Shown: positions 1 through 12,476 of the stretch, piece after piece | Layout: each line of letters starts with the position of its first letter | Numbering within the stretch: position 1 is the first letter of the stretch | Source of the DNA: Brienomyrus brachyistius | Taxonomy: Eukaryota; Chordata; Actinopteri; Osteoglossiformes; Mormyridae | Reading direction: 5' to 3' | Length of the DNA: 64,000 nucleotides | NCBI RefSeq assembly: GCF_023856365.1 | Contig: NC_064555.1 | Location: 15,076,254 to 15,140,253, forward strand | Made by a program: the position numbers and the translations under genes | The notes under the pieces: model-generated | What the model was told of the DNA's origin: nothing | The model's input: the letters and a program-made list of their open reading frames with translations, nothing else | The model's database searches: none

Positions 1-119
1 TTATGACTGGGAGTCAGAGGATCCCTGACCAGCTCTATGGGGCAGCAGACCACCCAGAGGGATTAGGATACTGGAGGCCAAACGCCAGGGTACACAGCAA
101 CAGTATACTCACAGTGTCA

Positions 120-158
120 GAATTCACTCCACGTTACAGCTCAGTGTGGAGTGAATTC
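120..158. repeat. 13-bp perfect inverted repeat (hairpin) next to the 42-bp array
   Basis: GAATTCACTCCAC at 120-132 and its exact complement at 146-158 are separated by 13 bases. The hairpin abuts the first unit of the minisatellite. Confidence 0.85.
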
Positions 159-744
159 TGCATGGGCTCCACCTTAGATCTCGGTTCTGTGTGAGCTCCC
201 TGTCTGAGTTCCATCTTGGATCTTGGTTCTGTGTGAGCTCCCTCTCTCAGCTCCATCTTGGATCTCGGTTCTGTGTGAGCTCCCTCTCTCAGTTCCATCT
301 TGGATCTTGGTTCTGTGTAAGCTCCCTCTCTGAGCTCCAAGTTCAATCTCGGTTCTGTGTGAGCTCCCTCTCTGAGCTCCAAGTTCAATCTCGGTTCTGT
401 GTGAGCTCCCTGTCTGAGTTCCATCTTGGATCTTGGTTCTGTTTGAGCACCCTCTCTGAGATCCATCTTGGATCTCAGTTCTGTGTGAGCTCCCTTTCTC
501 AGCTCCATCTTGGATCTTGGTTCTGTGTGAGCTCCCTCTCTGAGCTCCATCTTCAGTCTCAGTTCTGTGTGAGCTCCCTCTCTGAGCTCCATCTTGGATC
601 TCCATTCTGTGTGAGCTCCCTCTCTGAGCTCCAAGTTCAATCTCGGTTCTGTGTGAGCTCCCTGTCTGAGTTCCATCTTGGATCTCCGTTCTGTGTGAGC
701 TCCCTATCTGAGTTCCATCTTGGATCTCCGTTCTGTGTGAGCTG
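158..744. repeat. Minisatellite, 42-bp unit, about 14 copies
   Basis: Tandem copies of a 42-base unit built on GAGCTCCCTCTCTGAG, a CCATCTTGGATCTCGG block and TTCTGTGT. Some units carry an alternative block (CCAAGTTCAATCTC) in place of the CCATCTTGGATCTC block; these recur at about 340, 382 and 634, showing unit subtypes. Because 42 is a multiple of three and the units lack stops in several frames, long repetitive open frames appear on both strands (134-676 -, 174-605 -, 191-745 +). I treat them as by-products. Confidence 0.9.
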
Positions 745-2340
745 ACTCTTGACCCATGTGATCATTAAATGTAAACTGTGAATATGTGTCTGATTATCCC
801 AATACCGCTGAAAGCTGTTCTCACATCTAATGAGCGTGGACAGCACGAGCAGGTTCCCTCGGCTACCACACACGCAAACTCCCCTCCCCACACACAAAAG
901 CACACTCATATGTGCTTACATACAAATATAATGATGCACGAACTCACTGACAGACACACACGTGCATATTAATATGCACATAGAGCCTCCTTCACAAAAA
1001 AAAATGATGCACATATATCACATATATATATATAGACATTCCTAGTTGCTTATCTGCCATTATTAATAACAAGGTCTATACAGTAATGCCAGTGAAGTTG
1101 GGTACAACTGACATGACTCACACAAGAACGGCAATTCAAAGGAAGAGCACAAGAAATGATAAAGGGAAAATATCAATGGGAAAATTTCAACTTCTAAACT
1201 AATTATTCCCATTTATTGGCTTCCTGCTTCAGCTCCAATTTAAGTCTATTAAAAACTTTCTGTGGAATCAAATTGCAATTGCCGGATGTATTGGAACGCA
1301 AAACAGTCGTTGAAAGTGGAGGTGGTGGTGGTGGGGGGTTGGATTTTGTGGATTGGAGGAAGGGAATAAAGAGAAGAGATGATAGGAATCTAGTTGCTGG
1401 CCAGAGAGCTCTCTAAGAGGAATTTGCCTTAAGGCGGTTTCCAGGGATACAAGCAATCGACTAGGAAATTACCCAGCAGCACTTCCGAGCTGTTTGTAAC
1501 GGCCGAGGGGGTGTTTTCACAGTCACACGGCGGAGTCAATAGCACTGGAGTCCACCGTGTGTTGTGGCAAAACACAGTGCCCATCTGGACACCCTGAAGC
1601 ACCTTTGTCCTCCGCCCACCCCAACCGATGCAGAATATAAAGGGTTGGGCTGACAAGTGGTGTTCAGTCACACCAGATATCAAGCAAAGCAAAGGATTTC
1701 TATCACAGCTGTGCCGTTATTCAGTAACGTAGAATGATGACGTGCTGAAGGGCCCCAGGTGAAAATCAGAGCATCTTAAATCATGACCGCTGCTATTTAA
1801 AAAAAAAAACTATATTGTTACATTTAATGCTGCTAAAAACTATGTATCACCACACAACTTCATACTGTACATCTATATATTTTACGTATTTTCTTTATTT
1901 TATTAATTTATTTTTCTTTTATTTATTTTTCATAATATATAGCATTGGTGCATACAGTTTTATTGCACATGTACAATACAGATAACTGGTAACTAAGTGA
2001 TTTCCGCAGTTAATTTATGGTAAAAGAGACCCATCTGGGAATGACAGAACAGCAGTTTAGCGGGTCTCTGGGTGGAATCAGAGCAAGTCCCAGTTGATTC
2101 AGTATGTAATTTGCCGGTTGCGTGTGTGGAATGCACCACTGTGGTGAGTATCAAGCTGCCCTTAGCGTGTGACAGAGGGAGTATGTTGGGGCAGGGGTCA
2201 CAAGGGCACCCACCGCAGCTGAAATCTAATTGGCCCCCGGAGTGTTCCCTCCTGTCACTCACCGATTCAAAATATATCATTGGCTAGTGATACGTTGACC
2301 CCTCCATATGGATTATGGCCCCTCTGGCTGTGTTCGAATT
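745..2340. other. Non-coding, AT-rich; no gene seen
   Basis: Contains CA-rich and TA-rich short repeats (about 840-1035), a G-rich run at about 1320-1340 and A/T-rich low-complexity DNA at 1797-1980. Open frames here are short and have no recognisable domains or splice context. Confidence 0.6.
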
Positions 2341-2664
2341 CAGGGGCCGTGTCCTTTGAAGGATGTAGTCTAATAAGGCCTAGCCTTTGTAGCCTGCTTC
2401 CTTCAAAGGTCCAACAGAATTCGCCGTCAGATGGGATGGCCCGGCCTATGGATAATTGTCTATTCCAGTCACCAGCTGTTCCTGTCCTTACCCTTGAAAC
2501 ACGGAGTCCGGACACACCCACTTTACCTCTGCTCACTGAATCTTGGGATCTGGTGAGCGAGAGAAGGACGCATTCCTTTGAAGGAGGCTTCAAAATGGGA
2601 CGGCCTGTCGCTCCGCTGTCACGCATTCGGTCTTGAAGTACAGCCTTTGAGGGGTGCAGCCCCT
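2341..2664. mobile_element. Possible foldback MITE with CAGGGGC-type ends
   Basis: The left end (CAGGGGCCGTGTCCTTTGAA) and the reverse complement of the right end (AAGGGGCTGCACCCCTCAAA) are related, and CCTTTGAAGGA motifs recur inside at about 2352, 2400 and 2575. This resembles a common type of fish MITE, but the ends are diverged and I see no target duplication. It accounts for much of the 198-residue minus-strand open frame at 2267-2863, which I reject as a gene. Confidence 0.4.
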
Positions 2665-3229
2665 TGGATATGGACAGTCCCCACCTTAAAAACAAAAAAC
2701 CCAGAATCGCCCTTGGAGAAGCGTGAATGAATGATGAGGGTAAGAGTGCTAGGTGTTTACGGACAAGGTTCAGGTGCTCCCCACTCTGCGGGGTGTGAAA
2801 ATACAGCACGGCATGCAGGTCAACCGAGGGTCTGTCAGCACTTGGCTGCCGACATCGATCCAATCTGACACAAACCCCCAGTGTGGCTCACCGAAGCCAG
2901 GAACACCCCAACTTGAGTGCCCTGCTCAAACGAAAAGAGAGCATCTATAGGTCTGCCTTTGTTTACAAAGACTAACCACCTCTGGAAGAGATACCAGCTG
3001 TGTCCCGAACCACGAGTCCTTCGCTGCACATCTACCCAGGTCTTAATCTTTACATCACCTCACATTACTTTGCTTCTTAATAATCTTTGGTGCAACATTC
3101 CCGCTGCCATGGCCAAACATACTGTGCAAGTAAACGAGAAGGGTTCACAGGAATCCATGAGGTTTCAGAATGTCCAGCTTCACGGACCACTGCTTTGTCT
3201 AGTGAAACCAAGAAGCAGGTGATGATTTG

Positions 3230-3350
3230 CTGCGGAGTGCTGCTCGGTGGGTTACTGATCAGTGCCCATGTTCGTAAGGTTATCAGTTCAAATCTCATGG
3301 CTGACAGAGTGATCAAACCACTGTTGGACCCAGGGTACAGTGTGATCCTA
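3230..3350 (+). mobile_element. tRNA-derived SINE fragment
   Basis: A-box-like CTCGGTGGGTTACTGATC is followed about 35 bases later by a B-box-like AGTTCAAATCTCATGG and by the body CACTGTTGGACCCAGGGTAC. The same head and body type recurs at 8155 and 57355. Confidence 0.55.
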
Positions 3351-6300
3351 CTTTTCTGACGCCAACCTTGGAAAAAGGCATCCCCTAAACAAACATGAAA
3401 TCCTATTGGCTCAAGAGGCTGTGTTAACGTGAGGCAGAATCGTAACGCAAATACATAAAGGTGTCAGTAAAGCCACAAAGTGACAGCACCCCGGCTGTCC
3501 CTTCTAACGGAAACTGCATAAAGTCTGGCTCCCTGTTTAGTCCGGTTCAGGCTGGTCAGGCTTGGATTAAGAGCCCCCCACCCCCACCCCCCAAATGGGG
3601 TTTGCTTCTTGTTAAAGTGGCTCCCCCGGGGCCCCCGAGCTAAAGAACTTGCCATGTTCCTCCTCTCCGTGCTTAATTAAGACAGTTCGTCAAGCTCCGA
3701 CGCTGGGGAAGTTCACCCCCAACTCTCCCCGCTACAGTCAGGCACACATCCCACCTGATCACAACCCCCCTCCCCAAACACACTGCTGCAATCCACCCTT
3801 CGTTTAACCCTGTTAGCATTGCTAACTGACACCAGCATCAGGGGTTTGGAGACATTTGGTGTGCAGGGGCATGTTTTAGGGCGAGTTTGTGCTTGGGGGT
3901 GTAATTTTTGACACTAGGGGCCAGACATGAAGCAGCAGGAAGGTGATGGGGGGGGGGGGTCCGCTGTGGTGTCCACCCACACGCCCAACTGCAACCACGG
4001 CACACTCCAGTGCTAACGCAGCTGTAATTTTGCGCAATGGACCAGGGGGCCGGGGGCTTAGTGCGTGGGCTTGATTAGCGATCGCAATATTGGCTGGCGG
4101 GTCCCAGGAGCCAGGCGCCATCGCCAGGGGTGGGGGGTGCATGTCCTTCACCGGCTGTGGAGTCCATCTTCATGACGTCTTTGCTGCTGTGCGGGGATTT
4201 AATTGCCCTGTGTGTTGGAGGTCGGCTCAGCGCGGCCGAGCAAAGCATTTCTTTAACAGCCTTGAGGATACATATATGTGTGTGGGGGGACCCCTAGCCC
4301 CCTCCCCCATCCTACTGACTCCTCCCCACATATTAATTACTGAACACTGGGCGCTCGGGGGGGCCGGCTCTGATGTAGAGCTGATGATGGTTCGCTACAC
4401 AGACCCGTTTCCAGTCAGGACACTCGAGAGCATGAATGATGGGAGCAGGAACCGCTGGTCATTGTTTAAATTCTGCTTGTTCCATTAAAATATATGAAAC
4501 ACTTCATATCGCCAGGGCCAGCTATACAGATAGAGACTGAAAAGCCTTCAGCCTTGGACCGGAGAACTGGAGGGGGGGGGATAGGAGGGTGTGGGGATTT
4601 TTGAAGCTATTCATGCACATAATTTAATGCAAAGCAATAAAACCTTATTCATAAAAGTCTGAATTATGTCCCAGTTTTTTCTTTTGAAAAAAAAAACAAA
4701 CAAACAAATTCTTATATCTTATACTTATATAAACGCAAACAGACAAGTGGCCATTACTTAATGCCCCTCATGGCCCCCTTACTCAGATGCGCCTTCAGGG
4801 ACCATATCAGCCAGGCCCTGCAGGTCGGTGTTGGGGCTGTAAAACGCAGGCGTCTCCCCGTCGCTCCAGACAAACACTCCCTCTCTGCATCCTCGCCGAT
4901 CCGTGCTCGTCACCCCCCAGCAAACACGCCCAGGAACGAGACGAAACAGAAACCCCCTTCACCTCACTTCATTTAATTGGGCCGGAAACGAAACAGGAAC
5001 TAGACACGTCTCTGATAAAACTCTTTTAGAATTTTATTTATACTCTATTGCTTTTGTTTTTCTCTGATCAGAGCAGATGATCTGGACCTAAGCTCAGTTC
5101 CCTCCTTTACTCAATCGGACAGAAGTTACAGAGATAAAGGGCATCGCCCCCCTCCTGTGCTTTTAAACAGCCCAGCCCTATCGTCACTGAGGTGTCTGTT
5201 ATCACAGCAGAACACAGATTCAGACATGACCCCCCCAAGCCTCCAAACAGTTGCTTGCCGGATTACGCATCAGGTAGGGATGGGGTGGGATCTGGGTGCG
5301 ATAGGCCAGGGCTTTTGCAGAGCGCAATCAATGGGGACAGCCACAAAGCCCCAGTCCCCCTGGCCATTAATGACACCCTGGGGGGTGGGGGGGGGAGCCT
5401 CCCCTAGACATGATTATACACCATCTCTGGCAGTTCATTCTGAGCATTCATGAGAGCTGTTGGAAGGAAAGGTCACCTAATACTGCCATTACAATTTACC
5501 CATGGAGGGGAGGGAGTGGGTCCCGTCGATGGACCGGGGGCCAGATAAACGCAGCTCAGAGAACCCATCACATCCACAGTGAAGACTCACTCACAGTGAA
5601 AAATCCGGAAGGAAAAGGTACAGCATGAAATTAGGCAAATGAACTTTAACCTGACTATTGTCTCTCAACGCTTTGGCTTTCTGTACAGCTAATTATTAGT
5701 AAAAGTATTAATTTTACGGCTGGCTGTTTTTGTTTTGCTTCAGCGGGCATGACTTCTAATTTTCCCCAAAGTTACTTTCTGTTCCTTTTTTAAGCATCTC
5801 CCTGAGCTTTAATAGCAACAAAGAGCTGAAGAAAGTTGTGAGTACATTATTATACTCTGTATAGATGCATTAATTATGCATGTAGCTTAAAAGCTCTGGG
5901 CGTGCATTTGTGTCTGAACACGGACGTGTGAGGAAGAGGATTTTCGGCCTGTTTATATAGAGGGGTGTAAAGCGGGCTTGGCAAACGCCCCATATCCTTT
6001 CCGTGACGGGTTCCGTGTCCTGTGAGCGGGTTACCAAGGTTCCGTAAACTCTCTGCTGGCTCTGGCACGCATGCGGCGGCTAAAATCGAGGAGCCGCGTC
6101 TTTGCCAGGCGACACAGTCCCTGTACGAGGGATGACAGACACCAAGCGTGAAGAGGCTCCCCGCCCCAGCCACCTCCTTCGTATCCGCACACGATGCCAC
6201 AGCCGAGTTCTGCTGCCACGCTCACTTTCCATTTACCCAGCAGGCCATTTTTTTCGTGATTAATGTGTGCTGTCGGCACGACAGGGGGACTGAAAATGCC

Positions 6301-6500
6301 TGGGGAGGGATGGAGGTGCCAAACACAAAGCACAGGTTGGCCTCCTCGGTCAGACCACATTAGGCATCCAGATACAGACACAGCACAGCGGAGGGCGACT
6401 GCTATGAAGACAGTGTACATTTATTTAAGTACTTAACTACAGTTTCAACATCCAACTGACAGAAAATGTAGGACCACCTCCTCAGACCCTATGCTGCCTA
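3351..6500. other. Non-coding; no gene seen
   Basis: Unique-looking sequence with G/C runs (3583-3592, 3948-3960, 4571-4580, 5381-5396) and A-runs. No open frame shows a domain or plausible splice context. TAATTA-rich segments at 5640-5880 could be regulatory but nothing specific is recognisable. Confidence 0.5.
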
Positions 6501-6524
6501 TGATAGACTCCAGGCCCGCCAATA

Positions 6525-6685
6525 CATAGACTGATAGCTAGACAGACAGGCAAATGGGCAGACGGACAGGCAGACAGATACACAGACAGACTGATTGACA
6601 GGCAGGCAGAGAGGCAAGGAGAAAGACCGACATTTAGATAGACAGACAGACTGACAAGCAGACAGGTCAGACAGACAGACATGCA
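6525..6685. repeat. Imperfect CAGA/GACA microsatellite
   Basis: Tetranucleotide repeats of the CAGA/CAGG type run through this segment with many interruptions. The overlapping minus-strand frames rich in Cys, Leu and Ser are its translation. Confidence 0.85.
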
Positions 6686-7138
6686 CTTCGTTAATTCAAA
6701 AGGACGCTGCACGTTCACAGTAGTTGAATACACACATTTAGTGGCTGAAAGATGATTGGATTCCATCATACGTAGATTTACATGATACAATGCATACATA
6801 TTTCTCCTCCTGTTTCGTACCCCTGTCCCTTCTTTAAAATGTCTTCTGTGCTATTCACAGCACATTCCTGTTCTCTGTGAGCCTCCCTTAAGCCTCTGAG
6901 TCCCAAGCCCTAAGCTGCTCTACATTCCTGTTTCAGAGTAACACCTGCCTGCCTCAGCCGGGTAAACAAGCAGTTCATGGCTGTGACCGGTGAGGTGTGT
7001 CAACAGTGGAAGAGAACTAAATGTGGGCTTGTTCATGTTGGGGGGGGGGGGTGGCTACTGACTTGTAGTGAATAATTCTGCCAGTAGGTGACAGTACCAT
7101 GCTGATGTTCTATATGCCGCAGTTGAGAGTCCAGGCGA

Positions 7139-7182
7139 CTGTGTGTCTATGCGTGCGTACGTGTGTGTGTGCCTGTCTGGTC

Positions 7183-7211
<29 letters not shown>
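7139..7211. repeat. GT microsatellite
   Basis: An interrupted GT tract ends in a pure run of about 14 units (7184-7209). A poly-G run of 11 or more lies about 100 bases upstream. Confidence 0.9.
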
Positions 7212-7214
<3 letters not shown>

Positions 7215-8154
7215 CCCCCGAGCATGGTTTATGGAGTAAAATAAATGGGTAAAAGCAAATAAACTACCAACTAGATAAGTAGCTTTAAATAACACCATCC
7301 TGGAGTGAGCCTCCGTGAAAGACTTCAATTGAAAATGAGGTGACTCCATTTTATCAGGAGGCTGGGGTAGGAGTTCGGGTGGGGGGCAGTTAAGCCAACC
7401 GCACAGCCAAACGGCTCAGGGATCTCGGGGAGGCACACGACCCGGGCTATAATTCACACAGAGGGGCCAATCTTATCATTAGCCATTATCATTAGTCAAT
7501 CGCTGAGTGACAGGAGACGAGGCACACAGGGGCCAACCAGCATTCAGCTACCCCCCCCCCATTATGCCCACAGATAAAGAGCTTCTTAAGAAAGCAAAAA
7601 AATAAATAAATCTGATGGCATGAACCACTGGGAAATGTAAAACACCCTCAGCTCTGCAGCAGATACTGAGAGCTGGGGCCCTACTCGTGTGTTTGGGGGC
7701 TTTACAGGAAGAGAATATTGCAACAAGAGTATATTGGGAAGAAATGAAAAAAAAATCTGCTTTAATTGTAATGTGTTCATTTGTTTTTCATTATGGTGAT
7801 TGATTTTACGACAAACCGAGGCCGACTCACAATTCTGTTAATCAATTGAAAATGGTCATACAGTTGCACATATCACTGATGACAGAGAGGAGGCCAGGAG
7901 GAGGATTACAGCACTGTCGAGTTCCAGTGTGTCCCCTCATAACAGGATAAAGGTTAGATACAGCATGCTGGCGCGGCACTGCCACAGCACAGTATTCCAG
8001 TGTCGCCTTAGGGTTGGACAGCAAGGCAGAGAAGGGATCATGAGGGTCAAGCGCAGATGCAGAGAGGATGTGACTCACTGCCACATGCGTACAGGTTCGA
8101 GGACTTAAAAGAAATTAGCGTAGACTGCTGCTGACAACCGCAGCTATTCAGGTA

Positions 8155-8285
8155 ATGTGTGGCTTGGTAGATCAGGCGTCTTTACCCCGACCAGAAGGTT
8201 GCTAGTTCAAGTTCCATCACACGTCCATTGGGCACTTGTGTGAACAGCCTGACCTCAAGCTTTACTCTAACTTGTGTTTACGCCC
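8155..8285 (+). mobile_element. tRNA-derived SINE fragment
   Basis: A-box-like TGTGGCTTGGTAGATCAGG, then CCAGAAGGTTGCTAGTTCAA as a B-box region, then a body with TTGGGCACTTGTG. Same family as the copies at 3230 and 57355. Confidence 0.55.
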
Positions 8286-9506
8286 CCGAAGATAACAAGA
8301 TGAGATATGTGAAAAGAGGCATACCAATATACTTGTTCAGATGATAATTAAAGCACAACTTCATTTATTTTCCATAGCTAAAAGCACTGGCCGTCCACAT
8401 CCCCATATACCTGCCCCCCCTTCCCCCCAACTTGCACCTGCATGTTTGCACGCAGACGGTTCAGGTACGTGAACCAGCGGGGCTCCCCCACCCCCCCCCC
8501 CAACAGGAACTGGCTGCCAATTCATCGCAACCTGCTAAACGCATCTGCCGCTTGGCAAGCGGCCGCGGAATCACCACGGATACGGAGACCAGGGGATCGG
8601 CACGGATACGGAGACCACGGAAACGCCACGGATGCGGTAGCCCACGGTTTACCCTGTAAATAAATGGAAGTGGAGCGCAGAGAGAGATGCCTCTCTCTCA
8701 GGGCTGGCCTTTGCCCTTTCCCCAGCCTTTCCCCAGGCAGGCATCATACACCTATTGGGCATCCAGCACCAGGGGAAGGTAAATAAGTATTCATCACGCT
8801 GACAATGACAACAGCCTGTGGAAGCGACGCCCTGACAACCATACCTGAGCGCCAGTCTCATGCTCACACCAGTCACGCGGAAACCAACAAAGGGAATCAT
8901 CCTACGCTAACAAGGACATTTTCAGGTCTGCGTTGACTCGCCTGTAATTGAAAGATTACCAGTCTTAATGCTTTTACGGACTGCGTGTTTTAAACAGGAT
9001 GGATGGAAACTCACCAGACATGGCGGGGAGATTCCCTGTAAACGCTGTTTGGAGGAAATACACACACACTGCAGCCATGGCGATGCAGTCTGCAGTGGAT
9101 CCAGTGTGCTTGCATGCCTAAACAGGCTTGGCTTTTCACAGCCATGACTGACAAGGAGCCAATACTGATTATCTACAGATCATTTTCTACGGTTGTTCAG
9201 AACGTGAGTTTTACAGGTACTTCTGACGTACCCTCTCCCACACAAATGGACAAACGTTGTATTAGTGTTTCACAGTGATAGACAATAAAGAAAGAAAATG
9301 GATGATTTCAGGGGCAGGAACGGGCACCTGGCTAGAGAGCAGAGTCAGGGCAGAGGCACGTGGCTCCATGTTTTGTGGACGGACGGATGGAGAAGCGGAC
9401 GAGATGGGACCATCTGGCCAAATGGCGGCTGGCAGGGGCACGTGCCCTGCTGGGGCCTCACGGCAAAAACACTTGCTGGGAAGGGCTGTGTGATGCTCCT
9501 TTGCCA

Positions 9507-9817
9507 TAACAGGGTTCCCTGTCTCCCTCATTACCGGGTTCCCCGTCTCCCTCATTACCGGGTTCCCCGTCTCTCTCATTACCGGGTTCCCCGTCTCTCT
9601 CATTACCGGGTTCCCCGTCTCCCTCATTACCGGGTTCCCCGTCTCCCTCATTACCGGGTTCCCCGTCTCCCTCATTACCGGGTTCCCCGTCTCTCTCATT
9701 ACCGGGTTCCCCGTCTCCCTCATTACCGGGTTCCCCGTCTCCCTCATTACCGGGTTCCCCGTCTCCCTCATTACCGGGTTCCCCGTCTCCCTCATTACCG
9801 GGTTCCCTGTCTCCCTA
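9507..9817. repeat. Minisatellite, 24-bp unit, about 13 copies
   Basis: Near-identical units of CCCCGTCTCCCTCATTACCG plus GGTT; the main variant is CTCTCTCATT for CTCCCTCATT. The unit length is a multiple of three, so both strands carry long repetitive frames (MRETGNPV on the minus strand, LPHYRVPR on the plus strand). No signal peptide, splice site or conserved flank supports a protein. Confidence 0.95.
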
Positions 9818-9904
9818 CCGGAGCGCTCTCCCAGCAAAGAAACCATTTTCCCAGTTTTAAACCCCATTTTCATCCCTGAGCTGCTTGGGACCATTTTTAA
9901 CTTT

Positions 9905-10075
9905 GGAACCTTTTAACTTCACACTTCACACACACACACATACACACACACACACGCATGAATTTTTCAATTGCATTCAAAGATCTTTTTGGAGATAACA
10001 GGTTTTTATCACATTGTTGAGGACATTTGGTCCCCGCAAATGTAATATAAACATAATCCACACACACACATACGG
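9905..10075. mobile_element. Dispersed fish repeat, copy 1
   Basis: TTGCATTCA, AGATAACAGGTTTTTATCAC, ACATTTGGTCCC and ATCCACACACACAC follow each other in the same order as in the copy at 13095-13345. CA microsatellite lies at both ends. The family is a GGGGACATTTGGTCCCC-type repeat widespread in fish; I do not know its formal name. Confidence 0.65.
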
Positions 10076-11941
10076 GAAAAACAGTGTCCCTCACTTCCAA
10101 AAGCTTCTGCACCATTAAGCATGGAAGCAATCAACCACTCGGTTAATAACCGAAGGAAACGATTTCTTTTAAAATTTATCAGCATTTATATCAGCACAAT
10201 GCAAGCAGGGGAAGTTGGACTGATGACTTTATGAATACAAGTTTCTAAGTGTTTTTTCCTCTTTTTTGTTGAGCAGGGAGGCCACGTGATGAGCCAGTCA
10301 CCGAAGTTAATGAAAGCTCGGAGGAATTCGCAGGGGTTTGAATTAAAAACCAGCTCCCACGGGGGGGGCCTTCTGCCGGAGTGCAGCTTAATAAAGTTGG
10401 CTTCACAGTCGCCTGTGTGTATTTCCGTGTTTTTTTTTTTCCAATCCTAAAGGGCAGGAGAAGCCAAAACTGTGGCTTTAATTGAGCACAAAAGGCAGTG
10501 GAAGCAAGAAAAGATATGCGAGTGGTTTTTCCAAGGCGAGGATGGTCCCCTCACCCGCCGCCCTCCCCCAGGGCAGTTCAGAAGTGCAGGCAGCAGGCTG
10601 ACTCTCCAAGCAGGCCCCCACCCAGTAACATTAGCAGAATGCTGTCCTGGGGTGGGTGTTTGGGTATGTTGGATAGGCACCAGCATTCTCAAGACTTCTG
10701 ACATAAGTTGTCAACCTGGGGGAGGGAGGTAAAAAGTCCATTTGGAGGGGGGGGGCTGCCGAGCTGTAGCCACGCCCCTATCTGACGACTCCGTCTCCTA
10801 CATGCGTTTGTAACTTCTGCCTCATTCCCGAGAAGGACAGAAATTGGAGGGCAGTTTGCGAAATGAAAACGACGCCCGGCGTGAGTTCGGGGCTTCCTCA
10901 CAGCGTTGCCATGGCAGTAAGGTTACGATGGATGGGGATGGGCGGTGAGACGGCACCTTGGCGCGATGCACTAACGCTCGCCGCGGATTTCGGATCCAGC
11001 CACTAATTTCACCTCCACGGCCCGGAATCGTCATCAAGCAAACTGACACGATCACCCACACGAGCCGTTGCCTCCATTCAACCACCCACAGCCTGTGTTA
11101 AACAAACATTGTCCGATTCTTTATTATTTTACACTGATGACTGCAGAATGTGCATACATGGGGGGGCACGGGGGAATGTCCACTAGTGTATCTGGGTTTG
11201 AAAAACTCAGATCTAACCTTTTGTTTTGTAGAAAACATAGATATAATTCTGCCTTTTATTAATAAAGTTTTATTGGTTCGCATATGCCAATTGCAGTAAT
11301 TTTGACATGATTATACTATGCATGCTGTTATTTCTCTGTTCCTCCAGCTCTATGGGCCATTTGGGACGAGGACAGAGAGGCACCGTGAGCTCACTGTATC
11401 GCCAGCAAACTCGCTCCTCAATTTTCCGCATATAAAAAGCAAAAGCTACCAGATGCAGGCAATTAATTCGCAGGAAACACAGGGAGGCGAATGCGGGGGG
11501 GGGGGGGGCGGTCCACGCAGGAGCGCAGTGGGGGGGCATCCGTGCAGGAGCGCAGGGGGTGCCATCCACACCTACATCAAAGTTATATTTGTTTAGCAGG
11601 AGTTCATCAGGAAATCTCCACTGCCTTATTAACGCTTAATATTCTGAAGGCGTCAGAGACCACAGGACACCGAATACCCCCCAGTCCAACTAAATAAATA
11701 TATATTTACAATTTGTACCCTTCAGGAATTTTTCATTGACCAAATCGCGACTAACGTCTTATCATAGACAAAATGTTAAATATGATCTTTGCAAGGCTAA
11801 CAGTCTAGAATCTCCTGGCTGTCAAAAGCATCTTGCTGTACGCTATTTATCTCAACATCAACATCACATACGAAATATGGTGTTAATTTCTAGCAACGTT
11901 CATCTGAGGCAAATTACAGATGATCCGTCCCTCTTCTAACA
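10076..11941. other. Non-coding; no gene seen
   Basis: Mostly unique sequence with a T run (10430-10441), a G run at 11497-11509 and a short repeated GCAGGAGCGCAG motif (about 11517-11555). A modestly CpG-containing patch at 10860-11070 has open frames on the minus strand but no recognisable protein. Confidence 0.5.
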
Positions 11942-12126
11942 CAGTGTCTCTCAACCCAGTCCTGGGGGCTCCCCAGGCAGTCCAGATCTTTGCTCCTTCC
12001 CAGCCCCTAACACACCTGTGCCAAGAATGTGCCATGTTCTTGATTGTTTGGTTCAGGTGCAGCTGGGAGGAAGCAAAAATATGGACTGTTTGGGGGTCGC
12101 CGAGGACTGTTCCAACCGTTTGCCCT
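11942..12126. mobile_element. hAT-like foldback MITE, family 1 copy 1
   Basis: The left end CAGTGTCTCTCAACCCAGTC and left arm (AGGCAGTCCAGATCTTTGCT) are mirrored by the right arm (AGCAAAAATATGGACTGTTT, GCCGAGGACTG). The right terminus is degraded, so its exact end and target duplication are unclear. Same family as 16729-16912 and 25057-25206. Confidence 0.7.
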
Positions 12127-12266
12127 GGTGAGGGTCATGGGTAGAAGCTTAACCCGGGCAGCATAGGTTACAAGGCAAGAGTAAAAGCAGGATGGGATGC
12201 CAGTTCATCACATGACAGTAACGCAAAATCAATATGGAGAATTTGGAGACACCCGTCAGTCTAACC

Positions 12267-12468
12267 CAGTGGTTCTCAAACTCGGTCCTCAGGCCCCACT
12301 GCCCTGCTTGTTTTCCAGCTATCCCTGTCCTACACACTGCTGCTCACCTGGATCAGGTGTGTTCAGTCAATCAGAAGCTGAAAGACAGCTGGGACTTGTG
12401 TGTGGGGCAGGGATAGCAGGAAAACAAGCAGGGCAGTGGGGCCCGAGGACCGAGTTTGAGGACCACTG
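12267..12468. mobile_element. hAT-like foldback MITE, family 2 (CAGTGGTTCTCAAACTCGG ends)
   Basis: A 202-bp palindromic element: the left end CAGTGGTTCTCAAACTCGGT is answered by ACCGAGTTTGAGGACCACTG at the right, and CCCTGCTTGTTTTCC by GGAAAACAAGCAGGG. Flanks GTCTAACC (12259-12266) and GTCTAATA (12469-12476) look like a diverged 8-bp target duplication. CAG...CTG ends with 8-bp duplication are typical of hAT non-autonomous elements. Confidence 0.85.
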
Positions 12469-12476
12469 GTCTAATA

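Noticed and set aside
134..745. Three repetitive frames over the 42-bp array
   Set aside because: Explained by a repeat period divisible by three without stops; no start or splice context.
2267..2863. 198-residue minus-strand open frame
   Set aside because: It overlaps a MITE-like palindromic region on much of its length, has no recognisable domain and has equally long shadows on the other strand.
9262..9894. 210-residue minus-strand frame with 12-13 MRETGNPV repeats
   Set aside because: Direct translation of the 24-bp array; the flanks are not protein-like and the plus strand is equally open.
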